Positions 8,286-18,188 are shown, counted from the first letter of the stretch. The stretch is DNA of 64,000 bases from Hyphomicrobium_B sp035325525 (GCA_035325525.1 DAOKZR010000001.1:124001-188000); one strand, 5' to 3'. Notes: generated from the sequence alone by a model not told the origin. Translations and numbers: made by a program.

Positions 8286-8988
8286 TCTCGACCTCGACAG
8301 ATTGCTGACCGCCAAGTGAGCCGAAACGCTGATCGGCCAACCAAGCCAACCGCTGCGCCTGCACCAGCATCACTCTACGCAACCCGCCCTGAACCTTTCG
8401 CTCGGAAATCACTTGAGCGAGACGAGAGATGATCAAGGCGCGGCGGGCGATCCTCAAATCGGGATGCCCCCGAAGCTCCATTACTTCTTTTGATACTATC
8501 GTCCCACGATGCGATTTTGGGAGTTTGATCTCTTTCTCGGGCGGAGCCGGATCCTTTTCGTTCAATACCGCGCCAAACTTACTCTTTTCAATGGCCCTCT
8601 TATAGACCTGATACTCAAGTGCGTTCAGTGCGGCCTTCGCATCCCGCTCAGCGGAGCCCGTATTTTGAAATTCGGGGAGAGGCCAAACTTCGATGTCGCA
8701 CACTTCGAAGGGGTCCAGCACCGACATTGCTACTGCGTCTGTCCGCTGGTTCGTTAGGTGGCGACGAATGCGTGTGCGAAGTTGCTCGTTTGTCTGACCG
8801 ATGTAGATTGGCTCGTCATCGTAGCCGTAGAACGCATACGCGCCCCACTTGAAATCGCCAAGCGCTCGGGTGCCGCCCGCGTGTGGATCATCCACCTGCA
8901 TATGAAGATAGGCGCTGAGCTGTTCCAGGAGTTGCTCGGTCTCGAAAGGTGGCGTGCGAACGTCTATCTTCGGCCCGACCTTCGCCAT
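8263..8988 (-). CDS. GIY-YIG type II restriction endonuclease (Eco29kI-like)
   Basis: 241 aa from the ATG at 8988 (MAKVGPKID); an upstream start at 9036 would overlap the methyltransferase. The GIY-YIG core is visible: GAYAFYGYDDEPIYIGQT (residues ~49-66), the catalytic Arg region LRTRIRRHL and the catalytic Glu in ALEYQVYKRAI. Domain order and length resemble the Eco29kI family, whose founding member cuts CCGCGG; the specificity of this protein is not proven. It lies 16 bases after the methyltransferase stop on the same strand. The DNA is visibly less GC-rich than the neighbours, which suggests acquisition. Confidence 0.87.
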   Translation of the reverse strand: MAKVGPKIDVRTPPFETEQLLEQLSAYLHMQVDDPHAGGTRALGDFKWGAYAFYGYDDEPIYIGQTNEQLRTRIRRHLTNQRTDAVAMSVLDPFEVCDIEVWPLPEFQNTGSAERDAKAALNALEYQVYKRAIEKSKFGAVLNEKDPAPPEKEIKLPKSHRGTIVSKEVMELRGHPDLRIARRALIISRLAQVISERKVQGGLRRVMLVQAQRLAWLADQRFGSLGGQQSVEVENAGDSET

Positions 8989-9004
8989 AGCGCATCCCCG
9001 CCTC

Positions 9005-10150
9005 TCAAGCCGATGCGCGAAGCTCCTTGGCTCCAAGCAGCGGCTCTATGATCGACGTTGCAAGATGGCCCACTATGGGCGCCACAACGCCATCCCCAAG
9101 CAAGTGATACGCATCGTTGTATCGCTTGGGAAGAGCATACTCGTCTGGCAATCCCATCAGCCTTGCGGCCTCGCGCGGTGAGATGAGCCTGGACCGCACA
9201 ACATTACCCTCGACAACGAGTATGGTCTGACGACTGGACCCACCTGCCGGTGTGCGCAAACACCCAGCTACATCATCGAATCGGACTTCGGCCCGCTGGG
9301 CTTTGCCCCCCATACCATCTGGTCGCGTGCGCCTGTAAATCGTGCCGACCACTCGACGCCGCAGGGAACGCATCGCCTCAACCTTCGCCCGATTTCTTGG
9401 CGACATCAAATTGAGTAAGTGACTGGTTTCAGCCTGCGAATGCCAGCGAACGCCCGTTGGATTTTCTTCAATCAAATTGGCGAGTCCAATATTGCGTTTC
9501 CCTGGAGACGGAAGCTGCCACCAAAGCCACTTCGACAACGCGCTCTTGGACATATGCCGGTGTGTCCCGAGCACGGCCTGTGGGTGTAGACGGTTGGGGC
9601 CGAAATCGAGCATCGACATGGGAACGGGAACGTCCTTGCGCACTCCGACTATAAACACTCGCGGACGCGACTGCGGGACATACTCAATCGCATCGATCAC
9701 CATCGCGCCGAAACGATAACCGCGACCGGAGAACGCGCTCGCAATCGTTGCAAAATCCCGGCCGCCGCCGGCAGTCAAAACCCCATAGACGTTTTCGAGG
9801 GCAATGACGCGCGGGCCGCGACCTTCTCGATCAAGGTTGCGGATCAGGTGCCAGAACGCCCAGAATGTCCCGCTACGCTCGCCCCTGAGCCCGGCCTGTC
9901 CGCCCGCCAGCGAGAGGTCCTGACAAGGAAACGACGCCCAGGCGAGATCCGCGCAACCAGGAAGGTCACTTGCCGTGAGCTTCCTGACATCCTGCACCAC
10001 CAATCCGGTTTCGCCATGGTTCGCGCGGTAGGCGTGAGCTTTCGCTTCGTCAATGTCATTCGCGAACGTACAGCGCCAATCAGGACCGAGGCCGCACCGC
10101 GCCATCCCGCCTCCGGCGAAAAACTCATAGTATGTGAGTGCCACCGCCAC
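9005..10150 (-). CDS. DNA (cytosine-5) methyltransferase
   Basis: About 381 aa. The start is uncertain: GTG codons at 10150 and 10144 immediately precede the SAM-binding motif YYEFFAGGGMARCGLG, and a TTG at 10228 would add 26 residues. Conserved m5C methyltransferase blocks are present: motif I (FFAGGG), motif IV with the catalytic Cys (WASFPCQDLSLAG), motif VI (ALENVYGV), motif VIII (PQSRPRVFIVG), and a C-terminal motif X (YHLLGDGVVAP) that packs back on motif I. It should modify the site cut by the adjacent GIY-YIG enzyme. With vsr it forms a complete restriction, modification and repair module beside tRNA-Lys. Confidence 0.93.
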   Translation of the reverse strand: MAVALTYYEFFAGGGMARCGLGPDWRCTFANDIDEAKAHAYRANHGETGLVVQDVRKLTASDLPGCADLAWASFPCQDLSLAGGQAGLRGERSGTFWAFWHLIRNLDREGRGPRVIALENVYGVLTAGGGRDFATIASAFSGRGYRFGAMVIDAIEYVPQSRPRVFIVGVRKDVPVPMSMLDFGPNRLHPQAVLGTHRHMSKSALSKWLWWQLPSPGKRNIGLANLIEENPTGVRWHSQAETSHLLNLMSPRNRAKVEAMRSLRRRVVGTIYRRTRPDGMGGKAQRAEVRFDDVAGCLRTPAGGSSRQTILVVEGNVVRSRLISPREAARLMGLPDEYALPKRYNDAYHLLGDGVVAPIVGHLATSIIEPLLGAKELRASA

Positions 10151-10258
10151 CCCCGACGCGAATCCCAACTGCTGCAGTGTAACCCAAGTTGCCCGCGGAA
10201 CAAACGAGAAACAAAAGGTTGCAGACAAGCTGATGCGGAGGTGGAAACGGCAGGCCTT

Positions 10259-10334
<76 letters not shown>

Positions 10335-10374
10335 GCCGGCCAAGCCTGAGGGCGCCTATACCCTTCAGGATGGC

Positions 10375-10399
10375 AAAGGGGCCCTCGAAACAGGGCCCC
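10375..10399 (-). terminator. Rho-independent terminator after rodA
   Basis: On the minus strand GGGGCCCT and AGGGCCCC form a perfect 8-bp stem with a 6-base loop, followed by TTT. It is about 75 bases after the rodA stop and should end the mre-mrd-rod transcript before tRNA-Lys. Confidence 0.75.
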
Positions 10400-10474
10400 G
10401 GTCGCGAGCGTCTAGCATCGCCCGCAGCCCTTGTCCAGCCCGCATGTGAAAATGTCCCAAGCCATCGGGACTCT

Positions 10475-11623
10475 TCACCAAAACCGGCCCACGTCCTTGC
10501 GGCGGATGCCCTCGCCCCCGTGCACGTGGGCCGACATGGCAAGCCCCAGCCCGATCATCAGCGTCATCATCGAGGTCCCCCCGTGGGAGACCAGCGGCAG
10601 GGGCACCCCCACGACCGGCACCAGCCCCGTCACCATGGCGACATTGATGAAGACGTAGACGAACAGCGTCACGGCGCTGCCGGCGATGACGAGCCGCCCG
10701 AAGCGGTTCTGACACCGCCACGCCATAACGATGATGAGCGCGATCAGCAGCGCAAACAGCGCCAGCAGCACCGCAAGCCCGATGAAGCCCCACTCCTCCC
10801 CCAGGATCGTCACGATGAAGTCGGTATGCTTCTCGGGCACGAAGTCGAGCTGGCTCTGGGTTCCCAACAGGAAGCCCTTGCCCGAAAGCCCGCCCGAGCC
10901 GATGGCGATCTTGGATTGCGCGATGTGGTAACCCGCACCCAAGGGATCAAGATCGGGATTGAGAAACGTCTCGATGCGGCGGCGCTGATAGTCGTGAAGG
11001 TGGCTCCAGATCACCGGCGCAGCGGCCACCGCACCGGCAGCCCCGGCCAGGAAGTACATGAGCGAGACCCCCGACAGGAACATCAACGATAGACCGGTGA
11101 CCCCGAAGAGCGTGGCTGTTCCAAGGTCTGGCTGGCGCAACGTCAGCGCCACCGGCACCGCGATCATGGCGATCGGGATCGCGGCCCAGAGCGGATGGGA
11201 GACGCGCTGCACCGGCAGCCACTGATAGTAGCGCGCGAGCGCGGCCACGAGGGCGAGTTTCATCAACTCCGCGGGCTGAAACGTCACGCCCCAAAAGCTG
11301 AGCCAGCGGCGCGCGCCCAGCGCCTCGGTGCCCAATACCGGAACCAACGCCAGAGCGACGAGCGCGACCGTATAGGCCGGATAGGCGGCGTGCAGCCAGA
11401 CCTCGGTGCGCACCATGGCCATGACGAGCACGATCGCCACTGCGACGAGGAAACGGAGCGCGTGCCGCTCCGCCCAGGGCTGAAACGATCCGCCCGCCAC
11501 CGAATAGAGCGCCGCGCATCCTATGGCGGCGATGAGTCCCGCGACGATGAGCACCGGCCAGTTCACGTGCCAAAGCTTGGCCGTGAGACTCTGAGGCGCG
11601 AACTGTCCCGAGGCATAAGACAT
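10475..11623 (-). CDS. rodA: RodA, SEDS peptidoglycan glycosyltransferase
   Basis: 382 aa polytopic membrane protein of the SEDS family with about ten membrane segments. It polymerises glycan strands for sidewall growth in complex with PBP2 (mrdA, just upstream). Typical RodA features include the loop DPLGAGYHIAQSKIAIGSGGLSGKGFLLGTQSQ-like region, FVPEKHTDFIVTILGEEWGF, and the C-terminal GVPLPLVSHGGTSM. It starts 8 bases after mrdA and is the last gene of the rod-shape operon. Confidence 0.97.
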   Translation of the reverse strand: MSYASGQFAPQSLTAKLWHVNWPVLIVAGLIAAIGCAALYSVAGGSFQPWAERHALRFLVAVAIVLVMAMVRTEVWLHAAYPAYTVALVALALVPVLGTEALGARRWLSFWGVTFQPAELMKLALVAALARYYQWLPVQRVSHPLWAAIPIAMIAVPVALTLRQPDLGTATLFGVTGLSLMFLSGVSLMYFLAGAAGAVAAAPVIWSHLHDYQRRRIETFLNPDLDPLGAGYHIAQSKIAIGSGGLSGKGFLLGTQSQLDFVPEKHTDFIVTILGEEWGFIGLAVLLALFALLIALIIVMAWRCQNRFGRLVIAGSAVTLFVYVFINVAMVTGLVPVVGVPLPLVSHGGTSMMTLMIGLGLAMSAHVHGGEGIRRKDVGRFW

Positions 11624-11631
11624 GGCCAGTT

Positions 11632-13512
11632 CTACCCTTGATCCGAACCTTGGTTGCGCATATTGGGCGCTTGTGCGCCGCTGCTGCCCGATGCGGCACG
11701 CGCGGGATCGATTTCCAGCACGCTTTCCATCACATCTCGCACCAGCGGCGCGGCGACGCTGCCGCCTGCGCCCCCATGCTCCACCACGGCCGATACGGCG
11801 TAGCGCGGGGCATCGGCTGGCACGTACCCGACGAAGAGCGCATGGTCGCGTTTCTCCCAGGGCAGATCATCCTGGGGCGCGTTGGCCGAATGCGAGTGAA
11901 CTTGAGAGGTGCCGGTCTTGCCGGCAACGGCGGGTTCACCTTCGCCCAGCGCGGCGTTGCGGCCGGTGCCGCCCTCCTCATTCACCACCGCCCGCAGTCC
12001 GCTGCGCACGGCCTCCAGCTTGGCCTCTTCGAGGCCGAGGTCGGGAAACTCGCCGGCACTGGGATTGTCGGAGTACTTGACGATGGTCGGCTCGACGTGC
12101 CTCCCCGTGGCGACACGCGCCGTCATGACGGCAAGCTGCAACGGAGAGGCCAGCATGTACCCTTGGCCGATGCCTGCCAGAACCGTCTCGCCCGCCAGCC
12201 ACCCGGCGTTCCAGCGGCCGCGCTTCCAGTCAGGATCGCCAACCAGACCCGCTTTCTGCTCCGGCAGCCCGCAGTTGTAGATCTGGCCTAGCCCCAGCAT
12301 GCGCGCCATGTCGGCGATGGCGTCGATGCCAAGGCGGCGCGCCACCTCGAAGAAATAGACATCGCAGCTTTCGCGAAGCGCCTCGTGAAGGCTCATCGGC
12401 CCGTGTCCGCCTCGCTTCCAGCAGCGGTAGCGATGGTCGGCGAGATCGAAATAGCCGCGGCAGTTCATTTTCTCGCCTGCGGTGACGGCGCCCATGTGCA
12501 ATCCAGCGAGCGCGGTCGCCATCTTGAACGTGGACCCCGGCGGATATTGCCCGGCGATGGCGCGATTGAGCAGCGGCTTTTCCTCGTCGGCAAGCAGCCG
12601 ACGCCACGCGGCGTCATCGGCCGCATCCGTGACGAGTGCCGCATCGTAGGATGGCGTGGAGGCCATTGCGACGATCTCGCCGCCCTTCACGTCGAGCACG
12701 ACGCAGGCCGCGCGGCGCTCCGTGCGCAACCGCCCGAACACGCGCTCCTGCAATCCGATGTCGATCGTCAGCCGCACGTCGCGCCCGGGGACGGGGTCGC
12801 GCACTTCCAGATTGCGTATCATGCGTCCGCGGGCATCGACCTCTATCTTCTGCACGCCGCCGTCGCCGCGCAACTCCTGCTCCATGCCAGCTTCCACGCC
12901 GCTCTTGCCGATGCGGATCTCAGGCATCCGCGTCAGCGGGCCGTCGTCGATGCTCGGGCGCTCGACGCTGCCGACGTAGCCCACAACGTGACCGGCGGCC
13001 AAGCCCGCGCGGCAACGGCGGCGCCAGGCGATTTCGGTGCGAATGCCGGGCAACTGGGGCGCAAACAGGTTTATGCGCGCCAGCGTTTCGAACGATATGT
13101 CGGATGCGATCGTGATCGGCGTATTGCGGCTTTGACGCTTGGCCCGCCTGGCCATCTGCTCGACCTCGTCCTGTCGCAGGGGTACGAAACGGCGGAATTT
13201 CGCAAGCACCAGCGGGACGTCGCCCGCCAGCGCCGGCGTAAGCGTGACGCGGAAGGTTTCTTCATTGTCAGCGAGGACGGCTCCGTTGCGGTCGAGTATG
13301 CGGCCACGCTTGGGGATCAGCACCTGCAGGCTGGTACGGTTCTCGTCGGCCAGAGGATCGTAACGGTCTTCGTCGAGCACCTGGAGCTGGAATAGCCGCC
13401 AGGCCAGCGCGGAAAATCCCAGCAGTTGCGCGCCCCCCATGAGGACCGCGCGGCGCGCGAACGAGCGTCGCGCCTGACGCTCCTCGTTGTCGTGGTCGAA
13501 CATTGCCGGCAT
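11632..13512 (-). CDS. mrdA: Penicillin-binding protein 2 (transpeptidase)
   Basis: 626 aa. It has a short cytoplasmic N terminus, one membrane helix (about residues 27-44), a pedestal/dimerisation domain and a C-terminal transpeptidase domain. The three active-site motifs are visible: STFK (in QYPPGSTFKMATAL), SCD (in ESCDVYFFEVA) and KTGT (in AVAGKTGTSQ). It crosslinks peptidoglycan during elongation with RodA. A second ATG three codons in is an alternative start. The C terminus has a short Ala/Ser-rich tail. Confidence 0.97.
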   Translation of the reverse strand: MPAMFDHDNEERQARRSFARRAVLMGGAQLLGFSALAWRLFQLQVLDEDRYDPLADENRTSLQVLIPKRGRILDRNGAVLADNEETFRVTLTPALAGDVPLVLAKFRRFVPLRQDEVEQMARRAKRQSRNTPITIASDISFETLARINLFAPQLPGIRTEIAWRRRCRAGLAAGHVVGYVGSVERPSIDDGPLTRMPEIRIGKSGVEAGMEQELRGDGGVQKIEVDARGRMIRNLEVRDPVPGRDVRLTIDIGLQERVFGRLRTERRAACVVLDVKGGEIVAMASTPSYDAALVTDAADDAAWRRLLADEEKPLLNRAIAGQYPPGSTFKMATALAGLHMGAVTAGEKMNCRGYFDLADHRYRCWKRGGHGPMSLHEALRESCDVYFFEVARRLGIDAIADMARMLGLGQIYNCGLPEQKAGLVGDPDWKRGRWNAGWLAGETVLAGIGQGYMLASPLQLAVMTARVATGRHVEPTIVKYSDNPSAGEFPDLGLEEAKLEAVRSGLRAVVNEEGGTGRNAALGEGEPAVAGKTGTSQVHSHSANAPQDDLPWEKRDHALFVGYVPADAPRYAVSAVVEHGGAGGSVAAPLVRDVMESVLEIDPARAASGSSGAQAPNMRNQGSDQG

Positions 13513-13515
13513 CGC

Positions 13516-14034
13516 CTACCCTCCGCGCGTAAGCGACAGATCCTCGCGCGGGCCGTAGGGCGCATCGAGAACATGGAGGATCGGCACGATGACGATAGCT
13601 CCCAGCGCAGCCCAGCCGGCGCCGCGAACGTAGGGCCGCCAGTCGGCAAATTCCACGAAGTAGAGCGAAGCCACCGCCCAGCCCAGCGCGGCAACGCCAG
13701 CGAGCGCCGCTGCAAAGTTGGCGAGCCGCACGAGCTTGCCCCGCCGGCCGGAATCCTGTCCCAGAACGCCCAGCGTATAGGCGGCAAGGTAGATCAGCGG
13801 CCAATAGCCGAGCGGGCCGTGGGTGAATATGTCGAGCAGCAGCCCGGCCGTGAAGATTATCCACTCCGGCACCGCCTGCGGACGCCGCAAAGCCCAATAG
13901 TGAATGGCAACGACCGGCAACATGGGGAGAAAGAATCGCTCCTGCGTGGGCAGGCCCCACGGTAACGCCGCGATCACCGTCAGCACGGCGATGGAGAGAA
14001 CCGGAACTACGTAGCCGAGCGCTCTCATGGGCAT
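13516..14034 (-). CDS. mreD: Rod-shape determining protein MreD
   Basis: 172 aa membrane protein with about five hydrophobic segments. The family stretch EWIIFTAGLLLDIFTHGPLGYW is clear (quoted region lies mid-protein). It is a scaffold component of the elongasome, linking MreC with RodA/PBP2. It sits between mreC and mrdA with only 3 bases to the next gene, consistent with translation coupling. Confidence 0.93.
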   Translation of the reverse strand: MPMRALGYVVPVLSIAVLTVIAALPWGLPTQERFFLPMLPVVAIHYWALRRPQAVPEWIIFTAGLLLDIFTHGPLGYWPLIYLAAYTLGVLGQDSGRRGKLVRLANFAAALAGVAALGWAVASLYFVEFADWRPYVRGAGWAALGAIVIVPILHVLDAPYGPREDLSLTRGG

Positions 14035-14083
14035 GCGCTCCCGCCTGCCGGCGCGCGCGGACTCCCCATGCTGCGGGAGGCGG

Positions 14084-15037
14084 TCATCTTGACGCCTCCG
14101 GCCGGATGGAGGCGGGGCCTGCGAAACGTTCGGCCGCGTCTTGAGCCTTCAACGGCTGGGTCCCTTGCAGGGAAGTGTCGGACAGAACGTCGAGCGCGGG
14201 GTTGTCGTAGAAAAGAATACTCAGGTATTCCAGGACGTCGAGTTCCGCACGCAGCTTCACACGCGGTGCGGCGGGGTCGCCCGTCACCGTGCCGATGCGC
14301 AACCCCCGCGGAAACAGGCCTCCCGTGCCCGATGTGGCGACATCGTCGCCGGGCATCACGGTGGCGTCAGATGGCAGAAACAGAAGTTTGGGTTGCGGGC
14401 CGTTATCGCCCGCCATCACCGCACGCACGCCAGCCTTGCCGACGGCAACGGGAATACGGCTGTTGAGATCGTTGACGAGGAGCACGCGCGAGGAGGACAG
14501 TCCCGTCTCTATGACGCGGCCCACTAGTCCATCCGCACTGATGACAGGATAACCGGCGCGAACCTTCTGCATCCGGCCCGCGTCGATCATGACGCTGCGC
14601 ACGAAGGCGCCGCTCGAATCGGCGATGACGCGACTCGTCACAAAATCGATCTTCGGCTGCTCGACAGTTTTCACCAGGGCTTCGAGACTGGCGAGCTTTC
14701 GCTCCAGTTCGCGCGCACGCCATTCCCAGTTGGCGAGCTTTTGATTTTCCGTCTTGAGACGGCGCAACTCTTCCGTCATTTCGACCTGGGCGGCGATCTG
14801 ACGGCCGACGTGGCGCACCGGCTCCAAGGGCACCATGGCCGCCTGCAAGACGGGGCTCAACCACTCTGCTATCCGCCACCGGGCGTCGGCCAGCGCCGAG
14901 TGATTGAGCCGGCTGAGGACGAGCAGGCCGAGGCAGAGCAGCACGAGCGCCGGCAGCGCGGCGCGGATGCGCGCGGGGCTTGCCGGCCCGGAACCGCGGC
15001 GCGTCAGATTCAGCTTGTTGTGTCTTAGGCGACCCAT
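14084..15037 (-). CDS. mreC: Rod-shape determining protein MreC
   Basis: 317 aa. A basic N terminus is followed by one membrane helix (residues ~24-42), a coiled coil (residues ~85-115, ELRRLKTENQKLANWEWR region) and a periplasmic beta domain with VISADGLVGRVIETG and SRIPVAVGKAGVRAVM. It bridges cytoplasmic MreB to periplasmic PBP2. It follows mreB in the operon by about 56 bases. Confidence 0.95.
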   Translation of the reverse strand: MGRLRHNKLNLTRRGSGPASPARIRAALPALVLLCLGLLVLSRLNHSALADARWRIAEWLSPVLQAAMVPLEPVRHVGRQIAAQVEMTEELRRLKTENQKLANWEWRARELERKLASLEALVKTVEQPKIDFVTSRVIADSSGAFVRSVMIDAGRMQKVRAGYPVISADGLVGRVIETGLSSSRVLLVNDLNSRIPVAVGKAGVRAVMAGDNGPQPKLLFLPSDATVMPGDDVATSGTGGLFPRGLRIGTVTGDPAAPRVKLRAELDVLEYLSILFYDNPALDVLSDTSLQGTQPLKAQDAAERFAGPASIRPEASR

Positions 15038-15093
15038 TGTCTTTTAGTCCCGGAGGCCGGCGCACTTTCGAGGTGCGCGCCGGCCGACACGCC

Positions 15094-16134
15094 TTAAGGC
15101 TTGATCAACAGATGCTCGCGCTCTTTGAGGTTGGCCAGGACGGCCGCCGATCCCTCGATGACGCAATTCTGCGGCTTTTCGGGAATGAAGCAGCGGATGC
15201 CAATGCGCCGCTCGAGTTCCTCGTCGAGCCTGGCCAGATTCGCGCCCCCGCCCGACAGCGAAATGCCGCGTTCGCAGACATCCGTCGAGATCTCCGGCGG
15301 CAGATCCTCGATGGCGCGCTGCATGAACTCGGCTATCTCCTCGATCGTATCCTCGAGCGCTTCGGCGATATCGTGCGGACCAAGCACGACGGTCTTGGCC
15401 ATGGCTTGGCGCAGATCGCGGCCCCTGATGTAGATCTCGGCCGCCTCGCCGTTGAGGGTGCGCGAGGCCGAACCCGCCTCGATCTTGATCCGCTCGGCAT
15501 TCGCCTCGCCGATCAGGAGCTGATGCTTGCGGCGCACGTAGCGCACGATGGCCTCGTCCATGGCATTGCCTGCGCAGCGGAGAGAGCGTGCCTGCACGAC
15601 GCCCCCGAGCGACAGCACCGCAATGTCCGTCGTGCCGCCGCCGATGTCGACGACCATGGACCCGGTCGGCTCGTCCACGGGAAGCCCCGCGCCAAGCGCC
15701 GCCGCCACAGGCTCCTCAATGAGGAATACCTTGCGCGCGCCCGCCGACATGGCCGTCTCGTAGACGGCGCGGCGTTCGACCGGCGTGGCGCCGGCCGGTA
15801 CGCAGACCAGGATGCGCGGGCGCACGAACTCGAGCATGCTCTTGGTGCGCTTGATGAACTGGCGCAGCATCTCTTCGGTGGCGACGAAATCGGCGATGAC
15901 GCCGTCGCGCATCGGGCGGATCGTCTCGATGCTCTCGGGCGTGCGCCCGACCATCATCTTGGCCTTGTGACCGACGGCGAGAACATCGCGCACGCCGCCG
16001 CGCGAGCGAATAGCGACAACGGAGGGCTCATCAATGATGACGCCACGCCCGGCCACATGCACGAGCGTATTGGCCGTCCCCAAGTCAATGGCAATGTCTT
16101 CCGACAGCACGCTGCCGACACCAAAACGCAACAT
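15094..16134 (-). CDS. mreB: MreB, actin-like cell-shape protein
   Basis: 346 aa from the ATG at 16134 (MLRFGVGSVLSEDIAIDLGTA). A start at 16167 would add 11 residues not usual for the family. Actin-fold nucleotide motifs are present: phosphate 1 DIAIDLGTANTLV, phosphate 2 SMVVDIGGGTTDIAVLS, and an adenosine motif near LSGGGANL. It forms membrane-bound filaments that direct sidewall synthesis. It is the first gene of the five-gene mre-mrd operon. Confidence 0.96.
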   Translation of the reverse strand: MLRFGVGSVLSEDIAIDLGTANTLVHVAGRGVIIDEPSVVAIRSRGGVRDVLAVGHKAKMMVGRTPESIETIRPMRDGVIADFVATEEMLRQFIKRTKSMLEFVRPRILVCVPAGATPVERRAVYETAMSAGARKVFLIEEPVAAALGAGLPVDEPTGSMVVDIGGGTTDIAVLSLGGVVQARSLRCAGNAMDEAIVRYVRRKHQLLIGEANAERIKIEAGSASRTLNGEAAEIYIRGRDLRQAMAKTVVLGPHDIAEALEDTIEEIAEFMQRAIEDLPPEISTDVCERGISLSGGGANLARLDEELERRIGIRCFIPEKPQNCVIEGSAAVLANLKEREHLLIKP

Positions 16135-16503
16135 ATGCTCGACCGAGGCCCCTCGACACTCATTCAACGCCGGCTGGGGTTAGCCTAGCCGGCCGGCTTT
16201 CCCCCTTGCGACTGCGATGCTCTTTTCGAGAGCAACACTGTCGAAAGCAAGGCGCTTGGCCTCCACATGGCCCTTCACATGCCCCCGAATGGGCACGCCC
16301 CCGTCAGCCCTTGCCCGCCCTCGACGCCGGCCTTCTCGTCCCAGCGCGACAGGCTCTGCAACGGCGATCATACGCTTAAGTACATGACAGGCAAATTGAA
16401 ACGCGCCGGATGGCGGGGCCCGGCGCGTTTCGTCAGTTCCGGCATGCCGCTTCACCAAGTTGCAAATGCGCCCTGGCAGACCGGCATCTTCAGACCGGGA
16501 TCG
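16135..16503. other. Intergenic region between leuA and mreB
   Basis: About 370 bases upstream of mreB and downstream of leuA, both on the minus strand. It holds the leuA terminator hairpin (16398-16431) and presumably the mreB promoter, which I could not define with confidence. No convincing coding sequence was seen. Confidence 0.6.
16398..16431 (-). terminator. Terminator-like hairpin after leuA
   Basis: GAAACGCGCCGG and CCGGCGCGTTTC form a perfect 12-bp stem with a 10-base loop, about 75 bases beyond the leuA stop. On the minus strand the stem is followed by AATTTGCC, a weak U-run. Confidence 0.65.
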
Positions 16504-18063
16504 TCAGACCGCCTGTTGCGCCTGTGCGAGCTTCTGGCGCTTGACCATCAGCTTGCTCAGGGCTGCGACGTAGGCCCGGGCGGAGGCAACCAGCGTGTCG
16601 GGGTCGGCCGACCTGCCAGTAACCATGCGGCCGTCCTCTTCCAGGCGCACCGAGACTTCGGCCTGGGCGTCGGTGCCTTCGGTCACGGCGTGAACCTGAT
16701 AGAGATCGAGCCGGGCCTCGTGGGGCACCAGTTGCTTAATGGCGTTGAAGGTTGCATCGACCGGGCCATTGCCGGTTGACTGCACCGTCTTTGCCTGACC
16801 GGAAATGTTGAGCGTCAGCGTCGCCGTCTGCGGACCCATGGTGCCGGCGATGACCGTCAGCGCCTCGACCTTGAACTCGTCGTTGCGATGAGCCACGCCC
16901 TCATCGACCAGCGCCTCGATGTCCTCGTCGTAGACGTGCTTCTTGCGGTCAGCCAGCGCTTTGAAGCGATTGAAGGCGTCCTCGAAAGCGTTCTCGCCCA
17001 GGTCATAACCCAGCTCCTTCAGCTTGGAGCGGAACGCAGCCCGGCCGGAATGCTTGCCCATGACCAGCGACGATTTGCCGACGCCGACGCTCTCGGGCGT
17101 CATGATCTCGTAGGTCGAGGTGTTTTTGAGCACGCCATCCTGGTGGATGCCGCTCTCGTGCGCGAACGCATTGCGCCCGACGATGGCCTTGTTGTATTGA
17201 ACTGGGAAGTTCGTCACCGCCGAAACGAGCTTAGAGGCGCGCGCCAGCATCTCGGTCTTGATCCCGGTGCGATAGGGCAGCAGGTCGTGGCGCGTGCGGA
17301 TGGCCATGACGACCTCCTCCAGCGCCGCATTACCCGCGCGTTCCCCCAAGCCGTTGATGGTGCATTCGATCTGCCGGGCGCCGGCCCGCAGTCCGGCCAG
17401 CGAGTTGGCGACGGCGAGGCCGAGATCGTCGTGGCAATGGGTGGAGATCACCACCTTGTCCATGCCCGGCACGCGCGTCTTCAGCATCAAGATGAGGTCG
17501 TGATACTCTTCCGGCGTGGCATAGCCGACCGTGTCGGGAATGTTGATGGTCGTCGCGCCGGCCTTGATGGCCGCTTCGACCACCCGGCACAGATAGTCGC
17601 GCTCGGTGCGCGTGGCATCCATCGCGCTCCACTCGACGTCGTCGGTAAATCCGCGCGCCCGCGTCACGGACGCGATCACGCGCTCATGCACCTGATCCTG
17701 ATCGAGGCCGAGCTGGAACTGGCGATGCAGCGGCGAGGTGCCGATGAAGGTGTGGATGCGGCCGCGCTTGGCGGGCCTGATCGCCTCGCCTGCCCGGTCG
17801 ATGTCGGCCGGATTGGCACGGGCCAGTCCGCAGATGACCGAGTGCTTTGCGAGCTTGGCGATCTCGCTCACGGATTCGAAGTCGCCGTCCGAGGCAATCG
17901 GAAATCCAGCCTCGATGACGTCGACGCCCATCTCGTCGAGGAGTTCGGCAACCTGGAGCTTTTCCTCGAACGTCATGGTTGCGCCAGGGCACTGCTCGCC
18001 GTCGCGCAACGTCGTGTCGAAAATTATGACGTGATCCTGCGGCTTGGTATTCGCTGTCGTCAT
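16504..18063 (-). CDS. leuA: 2-isopropylmalate synthase
   Basis: 519 aa from the ATG at 18063, chosen because AAGGAT precedes it by about 10 bases. It condenses acetyl-CoA with 2-ketoisovalerate in the first committed step of leucine synthesis. The catalytic TIM barrel starts with IIFDTTLRDGEQCPGATMT and contains the metal-binding HCHDDLG. The C-terminal ~130 residues form the regulatory LeuA dimerisation domain that binds leucine. The upstream leader has a Leu-codon peptide and hairpin, indicating attenuation by leucine supply. Confidence 0.96.
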   Translation of the reverse strand: MTTANTKPQDHVIIFDTTLRDGEQCPGATMTFEEKLQVAELLDEMGVDVIEAGFPIASDGDFESVSEIAKLAKHSVICGLARANPADIDRAGEAIRPAKRGRIHTFIGTSPLHRQFQLGLDQDQVHERVIASVTRARGFTDDVEWSAMDATRTERDYLCRVVEAAIKAGATTINIPDTVGYATPEEYHDLILMLKTRVPGMDKVVISTHCHDDLGLAVANSLAGLRAGARQIECTINGLGERAGNAALEEVVMAIRTRHDLLPYRTGIKTEMLARASKLVSAVTNFPVQYNKAIVGRNAFAHESGIHQDGVLKNTSTYEIMTPESVGVGKSSLVMGKHSGRAAFRSKLKELGYDLGENAFEDAFNRFKALADRKKHVYDEDIEALVDEGVAHRNDEFKVEALTVIAGTMGPQTATLTLNISGQAKTVQSTGNGPVDATFNAIKQLVPHEARLDLYQVHAVTEGTDAQAEVSVRLEEDGRMVTGRSADPDTLVASARAYVAALSKLMVKRQKLAQAQQAV

Positions 18064-18142
18064 TGGATGTTTTATCCTTACCGGGTCTGCCGCGCTGCGC
18101 GCGCCCCTCATGCGATCTTATGCTCCGTGATCCTTCGAGAAC

Positions 18143-18188
18143 CCCCTGAGCGCCGGCCGGATATGATCCGGTGCCAATGGCTCAGGGG
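18143..18188 (-). promoter_or_regulatory. leuA leader hairpin (attenuator candidate)
   Basis: CCCCTGAGC (18143-18151) pairs perfectly with GCTCAGGGG (18180-18188). A second 6-bp hairpin, CCGGAT-ATG-ATCCGG (18157-18171), is nested inside. The stop codon of the Leu-rich leader reading frame falls within the 5' arm as transcribed. No U-run follows, so whether this is the terminator, a pause hairpin or an antiterminator is unresolved. Confidence 0.6.
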